Made by a program: the position numbers and the translations under genes. The notes below the pieces were generated by a model. The model was not told the DNA's origin and ran no database searches. It saw only the letters and a list, made by a program, of their open reading frames with translations. A DNA stretch of 64,000 nt from Lepidurus packardi (taxonomy: Eukaryota > Arthropoda > Branchiopoda > Notostraca > Triopsidae): the NCBI GenBank assembly GCA_023053545.1, contig JAKZAN010000002.1:1410375-1474374 (forward strand), read 5' to 3'. The stretch's first letter is position 1. Every line of letters begins with the position of its first letter. Positions 1-21,913 of this stretch are shown in pieces.

Positions 1-1677
1 TGTGCAAACAGGTTTTCAGGGAGAAAACTTTGTCTCTGGGCAGAGTTCACCTGTGTATAACAACTGACATAACACTCAGCATCTACCGAATTCGGTGGAA
101 TGGATAGAAATCGTAATGCAAATTTCGTGAGTTCATGAAAGCGAGAAATATTGGCAGACCAGTAAGTTAGTGGAGAAACATCCATGTCAACTTCATTCAC
201 AGCATTCTTGAAAGCTAGGGCTTCCGTCACAGCACGAGAATTACTTGAAAGACCAGGGATAGCTTCCTTAAACCCGTCCAAACTGAGTATTTTGGCTTGA
301 TGGGGATCGAATAGCCGAACAGCTTTCAAAAACTTCACACCTTGCTGATGGAATCTGGGGACTCCTTTTGCGTCGGACATGTAATACTGGGTTAGCTTCG
401 TGGTCAGGTCAGAAAACGCTTTTTATGTGTTTCCCAGGCAATGTTAAACCTTTGGCCCGTTCTGTTGACCACGAGAGTAGGTCGGCTATACGCTTGTAAG
501 CTTGATGGATGTTGACCTGCCGTCCTTCGAACCACTTCAGCAATTCCACTAGTTGTCCGGAATTTCTTGCAACGAATATCAGATCGTTTTCGATCTCCTC
601 GTTTTCAAGCAAAGTGGACAGGAGTCCAAGGGCAGATGAACATTGGGAATTCTCAATTTCTTGCTCAACAAATTCCCTGTAGAAATTGATGTATTTGCTG
701 TGGTGGCAAACAGTAGCAAACCAGCTTCCCCAGCGAGTTATTACAGGGACTGATGGAAGCTGTACTGCGTCATTTGTTTGCTGCTGCATGAAGTTAATGT
801 AGCTTTTTTCCTTGAGGGGCAGTGCGACAGTATTTTCTTGAATGAAGCAACAAGCTTGTCTACAGCTGGGAAATGACTGCGCCAAGCTTCACCTAATAGG
901 TTCAGTATGTGTGCATTGCAAGTAATATGCACACAATTCGGTAGTAACCCCTTCAACGTTTCGTACTATTTGTACTTGGTCAAGCACTGTACAATAGCCT
1001 GTGAGACTGTCGTGCTGTTCACGTGCTCTAGGTTTACTATGTCGACGCATAATACCTCTAAGGATGGCGAAGTTGATAGCGATGTAGCTGATTTCAGTTG
1101 AATTTCTGGTATAAAAAGAATGTGATGTAGAATGAGGAAAAAGAAGACACTTTTAAAAGCAACTCCTCTTGCAACACAGCATAAACCTTTGCCTGGTAAA
1201 GACGTCGTAGAGCACTCGAATTGGGCAATTTGCCTAAATTCTTCACGGATTACTGGAATACGTAAAATTAAATAATCAGGACTAACAGGGTGCAAGTTAG
1301 TACTTTACTTGTAAATATTCACGTAGTTTAGGGTGATCCAATTTCGCCAGGGGTATACTAGCTACTGTAAAAGCTTCAACAAATTTGAAGTGAGTCAAGT
1401 TTCGGACGTCCCGAGATTCGGTATGGCGATTAAACGTTCCGACGATTGTGCATTGTCTTTCACTAACTAATTCAGATTTCTCATCCTTTGCCTCTCTTTT
1501 CAAACGATGCGCTTGAGTTTCAAGGTGACGATCAATTGAACCTTTTCGAGTGTGATCCAAAGTAACATTGTAAATCGTGCAAAAGAGCTTTCCACCATCA
1601 GCATGTAAAATTCCTTTCGGAAACTGCTTAGCTCGATCCTCGCAGGATATGTTCAGAGATTGCTTCTTCGAAGCCAT
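1..1677 (-). pseudogene. Decayed hAT-superfamily transposase with CGBP1-like N-terminus
   Basis: Reading the minus strand, an open segment from an ATG at 1677 to 1297 resembles the DNA-binding region of hAT-derived CGBP1 proteins (DGGKLFCTIYNVTLDH, then SIDRHLETQAH). The second Cys of the expected C-x2-C pair is Tyr. Similarity continues with stops and shifts to about 1150 (LPNSSALRRLY). It resumes at 956-741 (HITCNAHILNLLGEAW) and 885-409 (VITRWGSWF), typical hAT catalytic-core sequence. Near 420 the frame shifts, and 420-2 encodes the C-terminal dimerisation region (SPLTYWSANISRF, SIPPNSVDAE). The element runs off the left edge. Several frameshifts and stops make it non-functional as read. 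I could not define its terminal inverted repeats. Family assignment is from recalled motifs, not a search. Confidence 0.8.
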
Positions 1678-2386
1678 GGTAGAAGCGGCGTTGTGAAATA
1701 TAGGAAGAAAGAGAAAAGTGGCCGAGAAAAGGGCATGGAGGAACTGGGAACATGTGCTCAAAACAACGTATGCGCTGCGTAAGTGTGCTCTTTGCAAAAG
1801 TTTTAGGCCTCTGGAAGAAAATTGGGAGCGGAAACAATGACCCACATCTAGTGGTCACAAGCAGACTTACTTTTGGTAAAGGGTTTGTTCAAAAGACGGC
1901 GTTATGGACAAGAAAACACGATAAAACACGGTATTTCCCGATTTCGTGGTAAAACACGGTGGTCAGCCCAAATATCGTGAGCTGGCTGGGAAACGTTACG
2001 ATATCACTCTGATGATTTTAATAACAAACACGACTATATTTCGTCAATCGTGTGTACAGAAACAAAGAAATTTTTGGGGGTTACGATGGTCGACTAACCG
2101 TTGTCGAGAATGGAACGAGAGGGAGTTGCCTTAGCGAGAACATGTAATAGTAACAATGAATTTTTGCAATATTGAAATCTACCATCCGTATCTAGTACGG
2201 AACACACTGTATTTTCCGATTTTCACGGAAAAACTAAAATTTTGGGAAATATCACGGAATTCATGGCTTCCGTGAAATCGTGTTTTTAGACTAGTCCCTA
2301 CATAGAATGTACATCTACAAAAAAATATAACAAGTATTAAAATTGACTGAAAATTAGTTTGAAAAGCTTTCATTGGAGGAGCATAA

Positions 2387-2514
2387 GGCTCCCGTATACC
2401 TTAGCTTATTGGTGGGAAAGAGTCACATATGGCACTTATGTTCGTTATTGTTTCGCAAACGCCTAGCGTAAGAAAGTAAGAAATGAAATATATAGCTAAA
2501 TGCAGGCAAAGTTT
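2387..2514 (-). repeat. End fragment of a TTAA-type MITE (family C)
   Basis: It begins GGCTCCCGTATACCTTAGC and matches, in reverse, the right end of the complete copy at 46804-47351, including the segment reading TGGCACTTATGTTCG. Only about 128 bp of the element remains. The flank ATAA resembles the TTAA-like flank of the other copies. Confidence 0.7.
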
Positions 2515-3571
2515 AAGGGACCAATAGAATTTCGAGTTTAGAAAGTCTCTGAATTCGAAACTCTTTTGGTCCCTGTTACAGACCTGTCTTCCTTGCGTCT
2601 CGGGGCCCGTCGTCCTTTTTTTTTCGCTGCCGGGAGCTTTAAGGGGGATTTAACTTATAGAAACAGCCCTACAAAGTTTAGCCGGTATAACCCCAGATAG
2701 ACTAGATCAACAAGCTAGGATGAAAAACTGGGAAGTTGTCTGAACTTTTCCCCATTTCACTCAACACTCCAAAATTCGCCATTCTAAGAGAAAACCTAAG
2801 TACTAACCAAAACTTGATTAACAAATATTTTCTGTTTCTTAAATAAGATTTGAAAGATTAGTTTAAAGTCTAATTTGCATAAAAAACAAACCTAAACGTC
2901 TTACATAAATATTCAACTTTACTGACAGCTTACTTAAGATTCTTCAGAAACTCCTGAGGATTTCAATTCAGCTTGTTTTTTCGACCCAGGCATTCCTTAG
3001 CTAGATTTACTTGCGAGTCATTACGATGCATAAAGAAATAGAAAAACTTATGGAAACAAGAGGCTGTAGAACGGGTAAATGTACATGTCTATTCAGCGAA
3101 TAAATTTCAAACGAACCAAGTCCTTGCGGCAAACTAGCTATTTATTGCTTGTTTTCGTATAATCGTATATAAAAGGGAAAAAAAAGGAAAATTCTTAATT
3201 TCACACATACCACATAGACACCTCATTACAGTGCAAAATACAATGTAAACAAAAAAAGGAGCGGCTGAGAGCATTACATACGCCGATTATGAAAAAGGGA
3301 GAGTGGGACACGGTGAAACAAGACTCCGTATCACTTTTTTCCATTATACTGTGTTAACAAGGATCTGCTGTTAACAATGCGCAACACTTCACCAGAGGAA
3401 ATTGGCATGAGCTCTTGCTTTCTTTTTTGGGCCATGACGTATTAAATAGGAGAACAAAGGTCTGGCAGTCAAATAGTAAAAAATAAAAACAAAGAACTTG
3501 GCACTGATACTACAAAGTCTGAGATTGGAAAATGCAAATAAAAGAAATGGAATGAAACGCTAACTTTCCGT

Positions 3572-3745
3572 CTAGCGGCAAAATCATTAACTACTTGGCA
3601 ACAGCTTTGAGTAAACGATGGATTTCTGTTTCATGTGGCAATCTAGTGGCACAAATGTTAACTACTTGACAAAAGCTTTGAGTAAACAATGGATTTCTGT
3701 TTCATGTGACAATCTAGTGGCAGAAATGTTAACTACTTGGCAATA
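3572..3745. repeat. Tandem repeat, 71-bp unit, about 2.4 copies
   Basis: The phrase TTAACTACTTG(G/A)CAA recurs at 3587, 3658 and 3729, exactly 71 bp apart. The sequence between (GCTTTGAGTAAAC, GGATTTCTGTTTCATGTG) is nearly identical in the first two units. Confidence 0.85.
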
Positions 3746-4543
3746 GCGATTGTGATTTCTGGTGAAATTTAAGAAAATTAAACGTTCCGAAATAAAAGAT
3801 AAATCTTACAAACTGAAAACAAATCAGATCCAGTCCTTCTCCAGCACAAAAGTAATGTCCTCTCCTTCCCCCCAGCCTTTGAAAGACAACGCGGCTCACA
3901 CAAAAGCAAAAAGAAACAAAAAGAAAAATATTAACTCATTATTTTAAACAAAAAATCATTTTCGAACAAAACTGTTTTTCACACTGAATTTTTTAACGTG
4001 GGGCCATGGACGTGTTATATGGATTTAAAACAAACCTTGTGTCTCGGTTCCCACCCGGTATTTAATTTTCCATTTTTATCAAACGAAACAAAGTCATTAA
4101 TTCCAATTTCGTTAAATTACATATATACACACATGGTAAAGTCTTTCCTTTTTTAAAAAACTTCTCTCACGATGGCAAATTTGGTCTTTCCGGTGAATCT
4201 CGTTTAGCTAGTTTTTCTTTTCTTCTCTCTCTCTCTCTCTTCTCTTTTTCGCTGTGGTCATTAAGAAACGCAAAGGGACGAAGAGTTAGTGGGCAACCCA
4301 AGACAAGACACACAAAAAAAACTCTCCCTGCAAAAGAAAAGCTGTATCACAGGTCCGCTTTGCCATCGACGACCAATCAAGCGGTGCTCATTTAACTACT
4401 TTGTCGCGACACCGGGAAATCTGATGCCCTTCCTTACCAAAAAATGGTTAAAAAAAGAATTAAGAAAAAAGAGGGAACGAAGAAAAAGGGTGAAACGAGT
4501 GGGTAGAAGAAAATTGATAGCCATGTTTTCCTGGTTATATAAT

Positions 4544-15334
<10,791 letters not shown>

Positions 15335-18300
15335 GTCACAGCTCTTTGTTTATCCCCCAACAAACCAAAAAATCTGCCCACTCCGCTTCGCACTAAACTC
15401 CGTCACACACAAAACACACCAAACGCACTTTCCTTTCCTCCAAAATTATTCCCAAATCTTCCAATTCCCAACGCACTCAACATTCAACCTACAAGAAAAT
15501 AATTAATTTAATAAAAAAAATATGAATAAATAAAAATGAATCTAAACCAAATTCACTCGTCTTCTTCCTCTAATTAACCCTTTCCTCCTCTCTTACGCTT
15601 GACAATGCGTATAATAATGAAAAAAAAATTATCTTCTACCCCAAGAACCTTGAAGTGAAAATCCAAGGATCAAATTCCACCCAAATTCCGATTCACAATT
15701 CCAACAAAAATCACAAAAAATCCAAATTCCAAAGTAGAATGACACTCAAAAAATGGTTGAAAAAGACCCCCGAAAGTTTACATGTTCTATTTTACTTTGA
15801 AGGCAAGGGAATGCATTCGAGGGACGTCTGCAAGGGAGGTAAAAAGATCCACAAAATCCTTGCGCTGTGTTCGAGCGTCGATGCAATACTATGTCCTTTC
15901 TTGTTGGTTGTTTGGTAGATGCCAAGGCGAAAATGTGCAGGCGACCCGGGGGAAGCGGGAGGCGAGCGGGAGGACGAGAAAGGCAGGCCCAGGCAAGGTT
16001 TGCTGGCGCACCGAACAAGTGGCCCCAGCCATAACCCCAACCTTCTCTCCCCCTACGTTCTCTCTCTCTCCCCCCCCCCCCACCCGCGTTCCTTTTCGAG
16101 TCTCCCTCAAACCTTGTTCCATAGCTTTTTCGTGCGTATAAAGTTCTTCTCTTTGGGGCGGTCGGGGACCTTTTCGCCGCCAGGTTGGGGTGTGCAGAGC
16201 AGGTGGTTTCCACTGGGATTCTGTATATGACATACACCATACCTACCAACCGATTCTAAAGAAGGTGGAAAAGGGGGCGTTACCTCCACACCGCCTTCTT
16301 CCGCACGAAGCAGAGCTTTCGCAGCTGTTTCAGCTTCTGGACTTTTTTTTGCCCCTCCAGTGCAGATCGCCATACCATCTCTTTCCATGTTCTTAAAAAT
16401 TAACTTAAAAGAAAAACCAAAAAAAACTTAAGGCAGTTTTGTCATTCCTGGGGCAACATTTTGTCATTTTTTTTTTTTTTTTGGGGGGGGGGGGGGAATT
16501 TTCCTCCCGGCAGCTGCTTCTTTTCAGTCTTATCTTTTCTTTTCTTTAATATAGGAATCTAACCCCAATCTCCTGAATGTTGTCATGTCGTCTTGGCTTG
16601 GCGGAGATTTTGAAAGGAACCAAACTCAAAAAGGGGATAGTTCGCCGTGGATGACTAAACCTTAGAGCTTGCCTTAGAGAATAACTTCTTTTAATTGTTG
16701 GCAACAATGAAATTTTGAAACACCTTTTTCTGCTGCTTTGGCTTATTACCCAAGCTTGGGTGGCGCCTCTCCCAACACCAAGAGGGGCGGCGAGCTAACA
16801 ATGAAAAATTTGGGAAGATGAGTAACAATGAAAGTCACGGTTTAAAGGTGCCTTCTCTGCCGTTTTCCCAACTTTTCACTCCCTGAAAAGGCGGAAGGGA
16901 GCGGTTTGACTTTTAAGAAATGAAGCTTAGATTGGCTTTTGTTGTGGGGCGCAGGGAGGTGTGGGGGGATATCCTTCTGGCTTCGCTCCATTTGCGAACC
17001 CTTCAGAGATCGAGTCCAGAACAGCTCTGTGAATGAAATTAAAGGTAAAGGAACCGGGATTAAGTTTGTCAATTTCCAGGAGTTTTCTGAGAGGTTCCGA
17101 AGGCAGTCAGCCAGGTCAATGCTGAAAAGTCATGAATGAGCGGATAAGAGGCTGCAAAAAGAGAGAAAAGGTGAAGTCGTGGGTGTCGTAAAAGGTTCAT
17201 TTAGACTCGAAGACTGCTGGGATCTTATCTAAGGCGATAAGGACCGGAAGGAAAAAGTAATACTGCTTTAGAAAAGATAACATTGAACTATTCGGTAACT
17301 GGAAAGAATTTGTCTGGGAATTCTGGTGACTGAGAGAGTCGTGAAAAACCATATCAGATTTGTGAACAAAGAGTTTTTCTTGAAGAAAAAAACGAAAAAG
17401 TGATCTGAGATTAAAACGTTAGAAGGGTTGAAAAGGGACTGGTTTAAGGAGTCCGTTCGTAAAATGACTTATCACCGAAGATAATCCGAACAAAAAGACT
17501 CGAAAAAAAAGGAACGTTTTGAAATCTGAGGAAAAGAGAAACAACCGAAGGAAGAAAGATCAAGAATCACAGGCAGTTTGTAAAAATTAGGAATTATTTT
17601 TTAATGGAATTTAGTATTATCTTGGACGTAAAGCAAAGGGATATTTCATTGTTTACAGAGAACGTTTTTTTAAAGTGATAGTGGGGAATTGTACCAGTAT
17701 AAATTAATCATTACTGTGACTAACGAAATGTTTGCTTTTATATATAGCTGTATCATTGTTGAAAGCTTTCAAAATGATTTACACACTATCCTAGCAACGT
17801 TATGTGAGTGTCAGATAAGTCAAGTCCAACGGCCAAACCCGTCACAACAATACGTAAGGAAGACATGCGTGTGTCTGGCCTGCGCGCGCCTAGGATGCCT
17901 GCTGTAGGGCTAAACAACTCGGGTAGATGGCGAAGGCGCATGGAAAACCGTTAAAGCTGTTTTCAATTAAATTCATTACTCAATTAAAAGAAACGGCGTA
18001 ATAATAATAAGAAAAATAGAAATAAAGAATGATAATTTTAATACTAAAGCTTAGATGATTTTCTCATTTTCTGTTACAGGTATTGGAATTACTATGGAAT
18101 CGTCTAGTTAAAACAGCCATCTTTATAGTTGAGAGACAAAAAAGTTATTAAAAACCCAGTAACAGAATGTGTTAAAATAATTGTAATTCTTAACAGCACA
18201 TAATAATAAACACCTAGAGCTAAAGAGATTTGAAGCAGTGCTGTAAAAAGCGTTGAAGAGAGAATGAAATGCCTTTGGGGTTTTCCAAAACCTAACGCTT

Positions 18301-18350
18301 AGTAAACAGTATTGCCGCTAGATAATGTTGTCGGAAACCTCTAACCTAGC

Positions 18351-18686
18351 CAGTAGGTTATCCAGTTTCAGAACCCGAAGATGAAAATGACACAAGATGT
18401 GTATTATTGTTGCAAAACGTTCTCCGGTAAAGGAATGACAAACTGGTGTCAAGAGTTGAAAATTGGTAGTTAAATTGGAAATGCATTAGGTTAGGTTAGC
18501 TTAGGTTAGGTTGACGATTTTCATGTACTTTCGTTAGCGAGAATCTTTAAAACTTTTTCCTTCTTTTTCCTCCATTAGCTGAAAAAATACAAATTCATTT
18601 TTCGAAAGTGACACACTAGCGTCAGCTTTGACATAAAGTACACACAGGATACAGTACATAGCTTTGTCATTAAATCCGGATCCGGT
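18351..18686. mobile_element. hAT-like MITE carrying TTAGG repeats (family A, copy 2)
   Basis: It is in the opposite orientation to copy 1. It shares GGAAATGCATTAGGTTAGG, GTTGAAAATTGGTAG and CATTAGCTGAAAAAATACAAATTCATT-like segments with the copy at 34980. The terminal repeats are eroded (GGTTATCC, and ATCCGGATCCGG) and no clear duplication flanks it. The TTAGG block is short, at about 18487-18512. Confidence 0.75.
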
Positions 18687-21149
18687 TTCTCGATCTTTAA
18701 TCTCCTCCCAAAGATTTTTATCGCATTTTCCTTATCCGCGTTTCTAATTGTAATTTGATTTCCCTAACTCCTTTCATGTTCCAAGTAGGAACCGCGATTC
18801 GTTCCCATGCAAATTCTGTTACTCGCGGTTCACCACTTCCTAGTACAGATGAGCATAGTATGGTTCGAATAATATTCGTTGTCGTTACTTTCGTGTCTGA
18901 AGCATGTCGTGAACAGAGCGAACTTAATTAAATACAACGTTTAAAGATTAACTTTCTATAATCAACCCAGATAATTAGAAATGACCCATCCTAACTTTAA
19001 AACATAATTCCTAATCACAACGCAGGGAAAACCCCCCAAGAAATCCTCTTCCAATAAGTGGTTTCCCACAAGCGTGCATGAATGGAGGAAATTCCTTAAA
19101 TGTTGTTGTTATTTCTATTAATTTAATTATTTGTTGCAGCTAGACAAATCAGTTCATGTAACAATAAGCAAGTTGTTAAGGTTCGTACATTGTTATGAAA
19201 TAAATGGCACGGAGTATAAAGCATTCTCTATTGTTTAGAAACCTCCATGTGAACGTTTCTGGGTAGATAAAACGTTACCTGCAATCGAAATTTAACTAGA
19301 CAATATCATAGCACTGTAACAACTTTAACAATACGTAAAACACAAATAAACTAATATATCTCGACGATTGGAGGTTTTGAGGGTCAATGGATGATTTTCC
19401 ATTGTAGTAAAAGTTACTTTATGGAGAGAAATTTCGTTGAAGATTTCTCAAACAAAGGACCATTTCGAACTTCATAAACCGTCTCAAAACCTTCCATGAG
19501 ATGGCACAGGCGCATGAGAAAATACATTACATTAGAATTTTTATTTTGAATCTTTGTGACGTCACGCGCGCTTTACAAGGTTGGAATTTTGTATCGTTTA
19601 GTGTTCGAAGTCCCCAGTCGAAGCCGGTCCTTCACGATTAATCAACACGGCCAATTACCGTGCGCCTTATAAAAAGCGTTAATCACTTCATTACAAAATT
19701 AAACTATGTTAATTAAACCTAGGGTAACCAACCCAAAGGGGAAATTCGTTTTCCCAAGAATCAAAACTTTGAAATAGCAATCAACTAACTCAGCACAACC
19801 CTCCAGGACAACTGGCAACACCTTCACCTTTAAAAGCCAAACCTCCTTACCCTATTTACCCTCCCCCCAACCCTCATTTCCTTTCAATCAACCAACAATT
19901 TCCTCTCACTTGCCTAATTTTTTCAATTCCGTTTGGCATCCGGTCATACAACTTTCTGAGGGTTACTCACTTCCCCCATTCCCACCCCAACAATACCCTC
20001 CTGGAGCCCCTCTACACCCAGACAGAAAATTCAAACAGGGGAGCCCCTCGGAAGTAAACGCGAAAAAAACTAAAGTTTAGTAACGTTCCACCAACTCCAA
20101 ATTCCCCAAGAGACTCTCTGTCGCTTCTAAATTCCATCCAGTCACCTTTCCCTCCCCCGGTCTACGCGTGCTATACACTTACACCTCATAGTGCAATTAA
20201 CCTCAGACCTTTGGAAATTGGGAACCTCTACTCTTCCTTCACCCTCCTCACCCTTCCACCCACCCTCCGTTGGCTACTATATCCCCGAGACTGGCCACCA
20301 CATTTCCCCCGAGGCTACGACTCTCTCTCTCTGCGCTAACGTAAGCACCAACTTTACCTTCATTAACCCAAATCTTACCCTCTCTTGCCCCCCTCTACCC
20401 TTTCCGGCATCCACCCTCCGAGCACTTCAGAGCAAAATAAGCGATCACTTCCAAGTAATTTCCTAGCGTGACATTCTAATTACGATTTCCTTTCTACCAC
20501 AGCAACAGCCTTCTTTTTTCCTTCCTTCAAAAGAAACCCTTGTGACAACAAAAAAACAGGTACACAATAACCCTCCACCCTTGCGTTCCCTCGTCGCTTT
20601 TCCCTTTTTAAACAGCCCATGGAAAGTTCAGCTCACAGCGCATGACCCCCGTCGCTCTCGCGAGCAATCAAACCGAACGGAGCCCCGAAAACTCCGCGAC
20701 CCTGCTCAAAACTCGCCTTTAAAGATTCAGTCGCCCTTGGGGACACAACGAGTCGAGTCCATTTCACCCCTCAGGCTTATCTTCCTGAGTTTTCTCTAAG
20801 TGGTAGTTACAAACTAGCCCTTAGACCCAGGGAGGGTCTTAGAACCCCACCAATCGCGGTCGAAGGTAAAAAAAATAAAAAAAAAAATAAACAATCCTTC
20901 CTCCAACCAGAAATAAGAAAAACATCCTGTCTGGCGACCGAATAATCAGTCCATAGAAGTAAGACTTACGATCGTCGATTGTCGATCCCAGGACCCCCTA
21001 AAGAAGAAGTAGTAGCCCAATTTCCAAATCAGTGGTGTGGGACTTGATAGCTTATGAGGCACAACAGTGCCGGTCCATTTAACCTAAAGGAGGTGACCCT
21101 CCCTAACCCACATCAGCGACCCGAACCCATAAAGCATGTCTCCCTGTGT

Positions 21150-21480
21150 GTGTAACCCCCGTGACGGCGTATATGTTAGCTAGTGGGGTTTTAGGGATAT
21201 GTCTTTTAAAGAAAACCCTTCCCTCGTAAGGAAGATCACTAGATGTCGTTGTCCCTAGTGTGTGTGCTTGTGTGCTAGGTTTGGTTAAGTACTTCAATGT
21301 GGTCTTGATGACCTTTTCTGTAGGATTGCGAACTTAAATTGGCAGGAAAAAATTGGCAGGAAAATGTTTGATTTAATAGTAAATGAATTCTAAGATTGGA
21401 GGAATTTAGCTAGTTTAACATTTTTTAAATCTTTATCGAGGTGGAGAAAGTTTGACTTTTTTTTCGCCGAGGGGTGGAAA
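21150..21480 (+). repeat. Interspersed repeat family B, copy 1
   Basis: It shares GTAAGGAAG(A/C)TCACTAGATG, then a TTGATGACCTTTTC-type segment, TGCGAACTTAAATT and AGATTGGAGGAAT with the copies near 26.0 kb and 34.8 kb. It lies roughly 430 bp upstream of the Dscam start codon. Boundaries are approximate. Confidence 0.7.
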
Positions 21481-21745
21481 GGTTGTTTGATAGTTACCGT
21501 ACTGTACAGGACCCTAATCTTTTAATGTTTCTTTCTTTGTTTGTTAAAGCGTTTGGCCCCGCGAAAACCTTGTTTCGCTTGGAAGGAATCGTCAAACAAA
21601 ACAAAGAAAGGGAAAAAAGTTGCATATACTAACTCCAATTTGGTGTGCAACCGTTCTTATACCCTGCAGGGAAGGGTTTGCATTCCGGTGTTGCTCCAGG
21701 GGGTGTGCAGTGGATCCCGGACCCGACGGCGGTTTTGGAAAGGAC

Positions 21746-21773
21746 ACAGAGAGAGAGAGAGAGAGAGAGAGAC
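21746..21773 (+). promoter_or_regulatory. GA-dinucleotide tract upstream of Dscam start
   Basis: An almost pure (GA)n tract lies about 140 bp before the predicted Dscam ATG, with a CCAATTGG sequence between them. In arthropods such tracts can bind GAGA-factor-type proteins near promoters. The tract is visible; the promoter role is inference. It could also be a plain microsatellite in the 5' UTR. Confidence 0.4.
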
Positions 21774-21913
21774 TGAGTGAGAGGGGAAAATGTGAGACGG
21801 GATTAAAGGGGGGCCAATTGGGGAAGTGTCGTTCTCCTAGTCGTTGTTCGTCGTCGTCGTGAACGGTGGTGGTGGTTTTCACGTTTTTCATCCCTTCTCT
21901 GCGTCTTCCGCTC

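Larger units (their letters stand above)
1678..4543. other. Intergenic stretch 3' of lowfat, repeats only
   Basis: I find no convincing gene here. The 1,900-2,300 part carries repeated short pieces of the type CACGGTATTTCCCGATTTCG and may be the degenerate 5' end of the hAT element. Other contents are a MITE fragment (2387-2514), a 71-bp tandem repeat (3572-3745) and a CT microsatellite near 4224-4243. The lowfat 3' UTR must lie just below 4544, but I saw no clear polyadenylation signal. Confidence 0.5.
15335..21913. other. Divergent intergenic region between lowfat and Dscam
   Basis: No gene is supported here. Open frames at 15.1-16.4 kb on both strands are a by-product of GC-rich sequence overlapping lowfat exon 1 and its upstream region. 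The lowfat promoter should lie in 15.35-16.4 kb, but I see no definite TATA box. The region holds a T16-G14 homopolymer junction (16467-16496), a MITE (18351-18686) and a copy of repeat family B (about 21150-21480). The stretch 19.8-20.9 kb is C/T-rich and otherwise featureless. Confidence 0.6.

Noticed and set aside
20191-20466. 91-codon Pro/Ser-rich open frame upstream of Dscam
   Set aside because: It follows from a C/T-rich low-complexity stretch; no splice partners or similarity seen.
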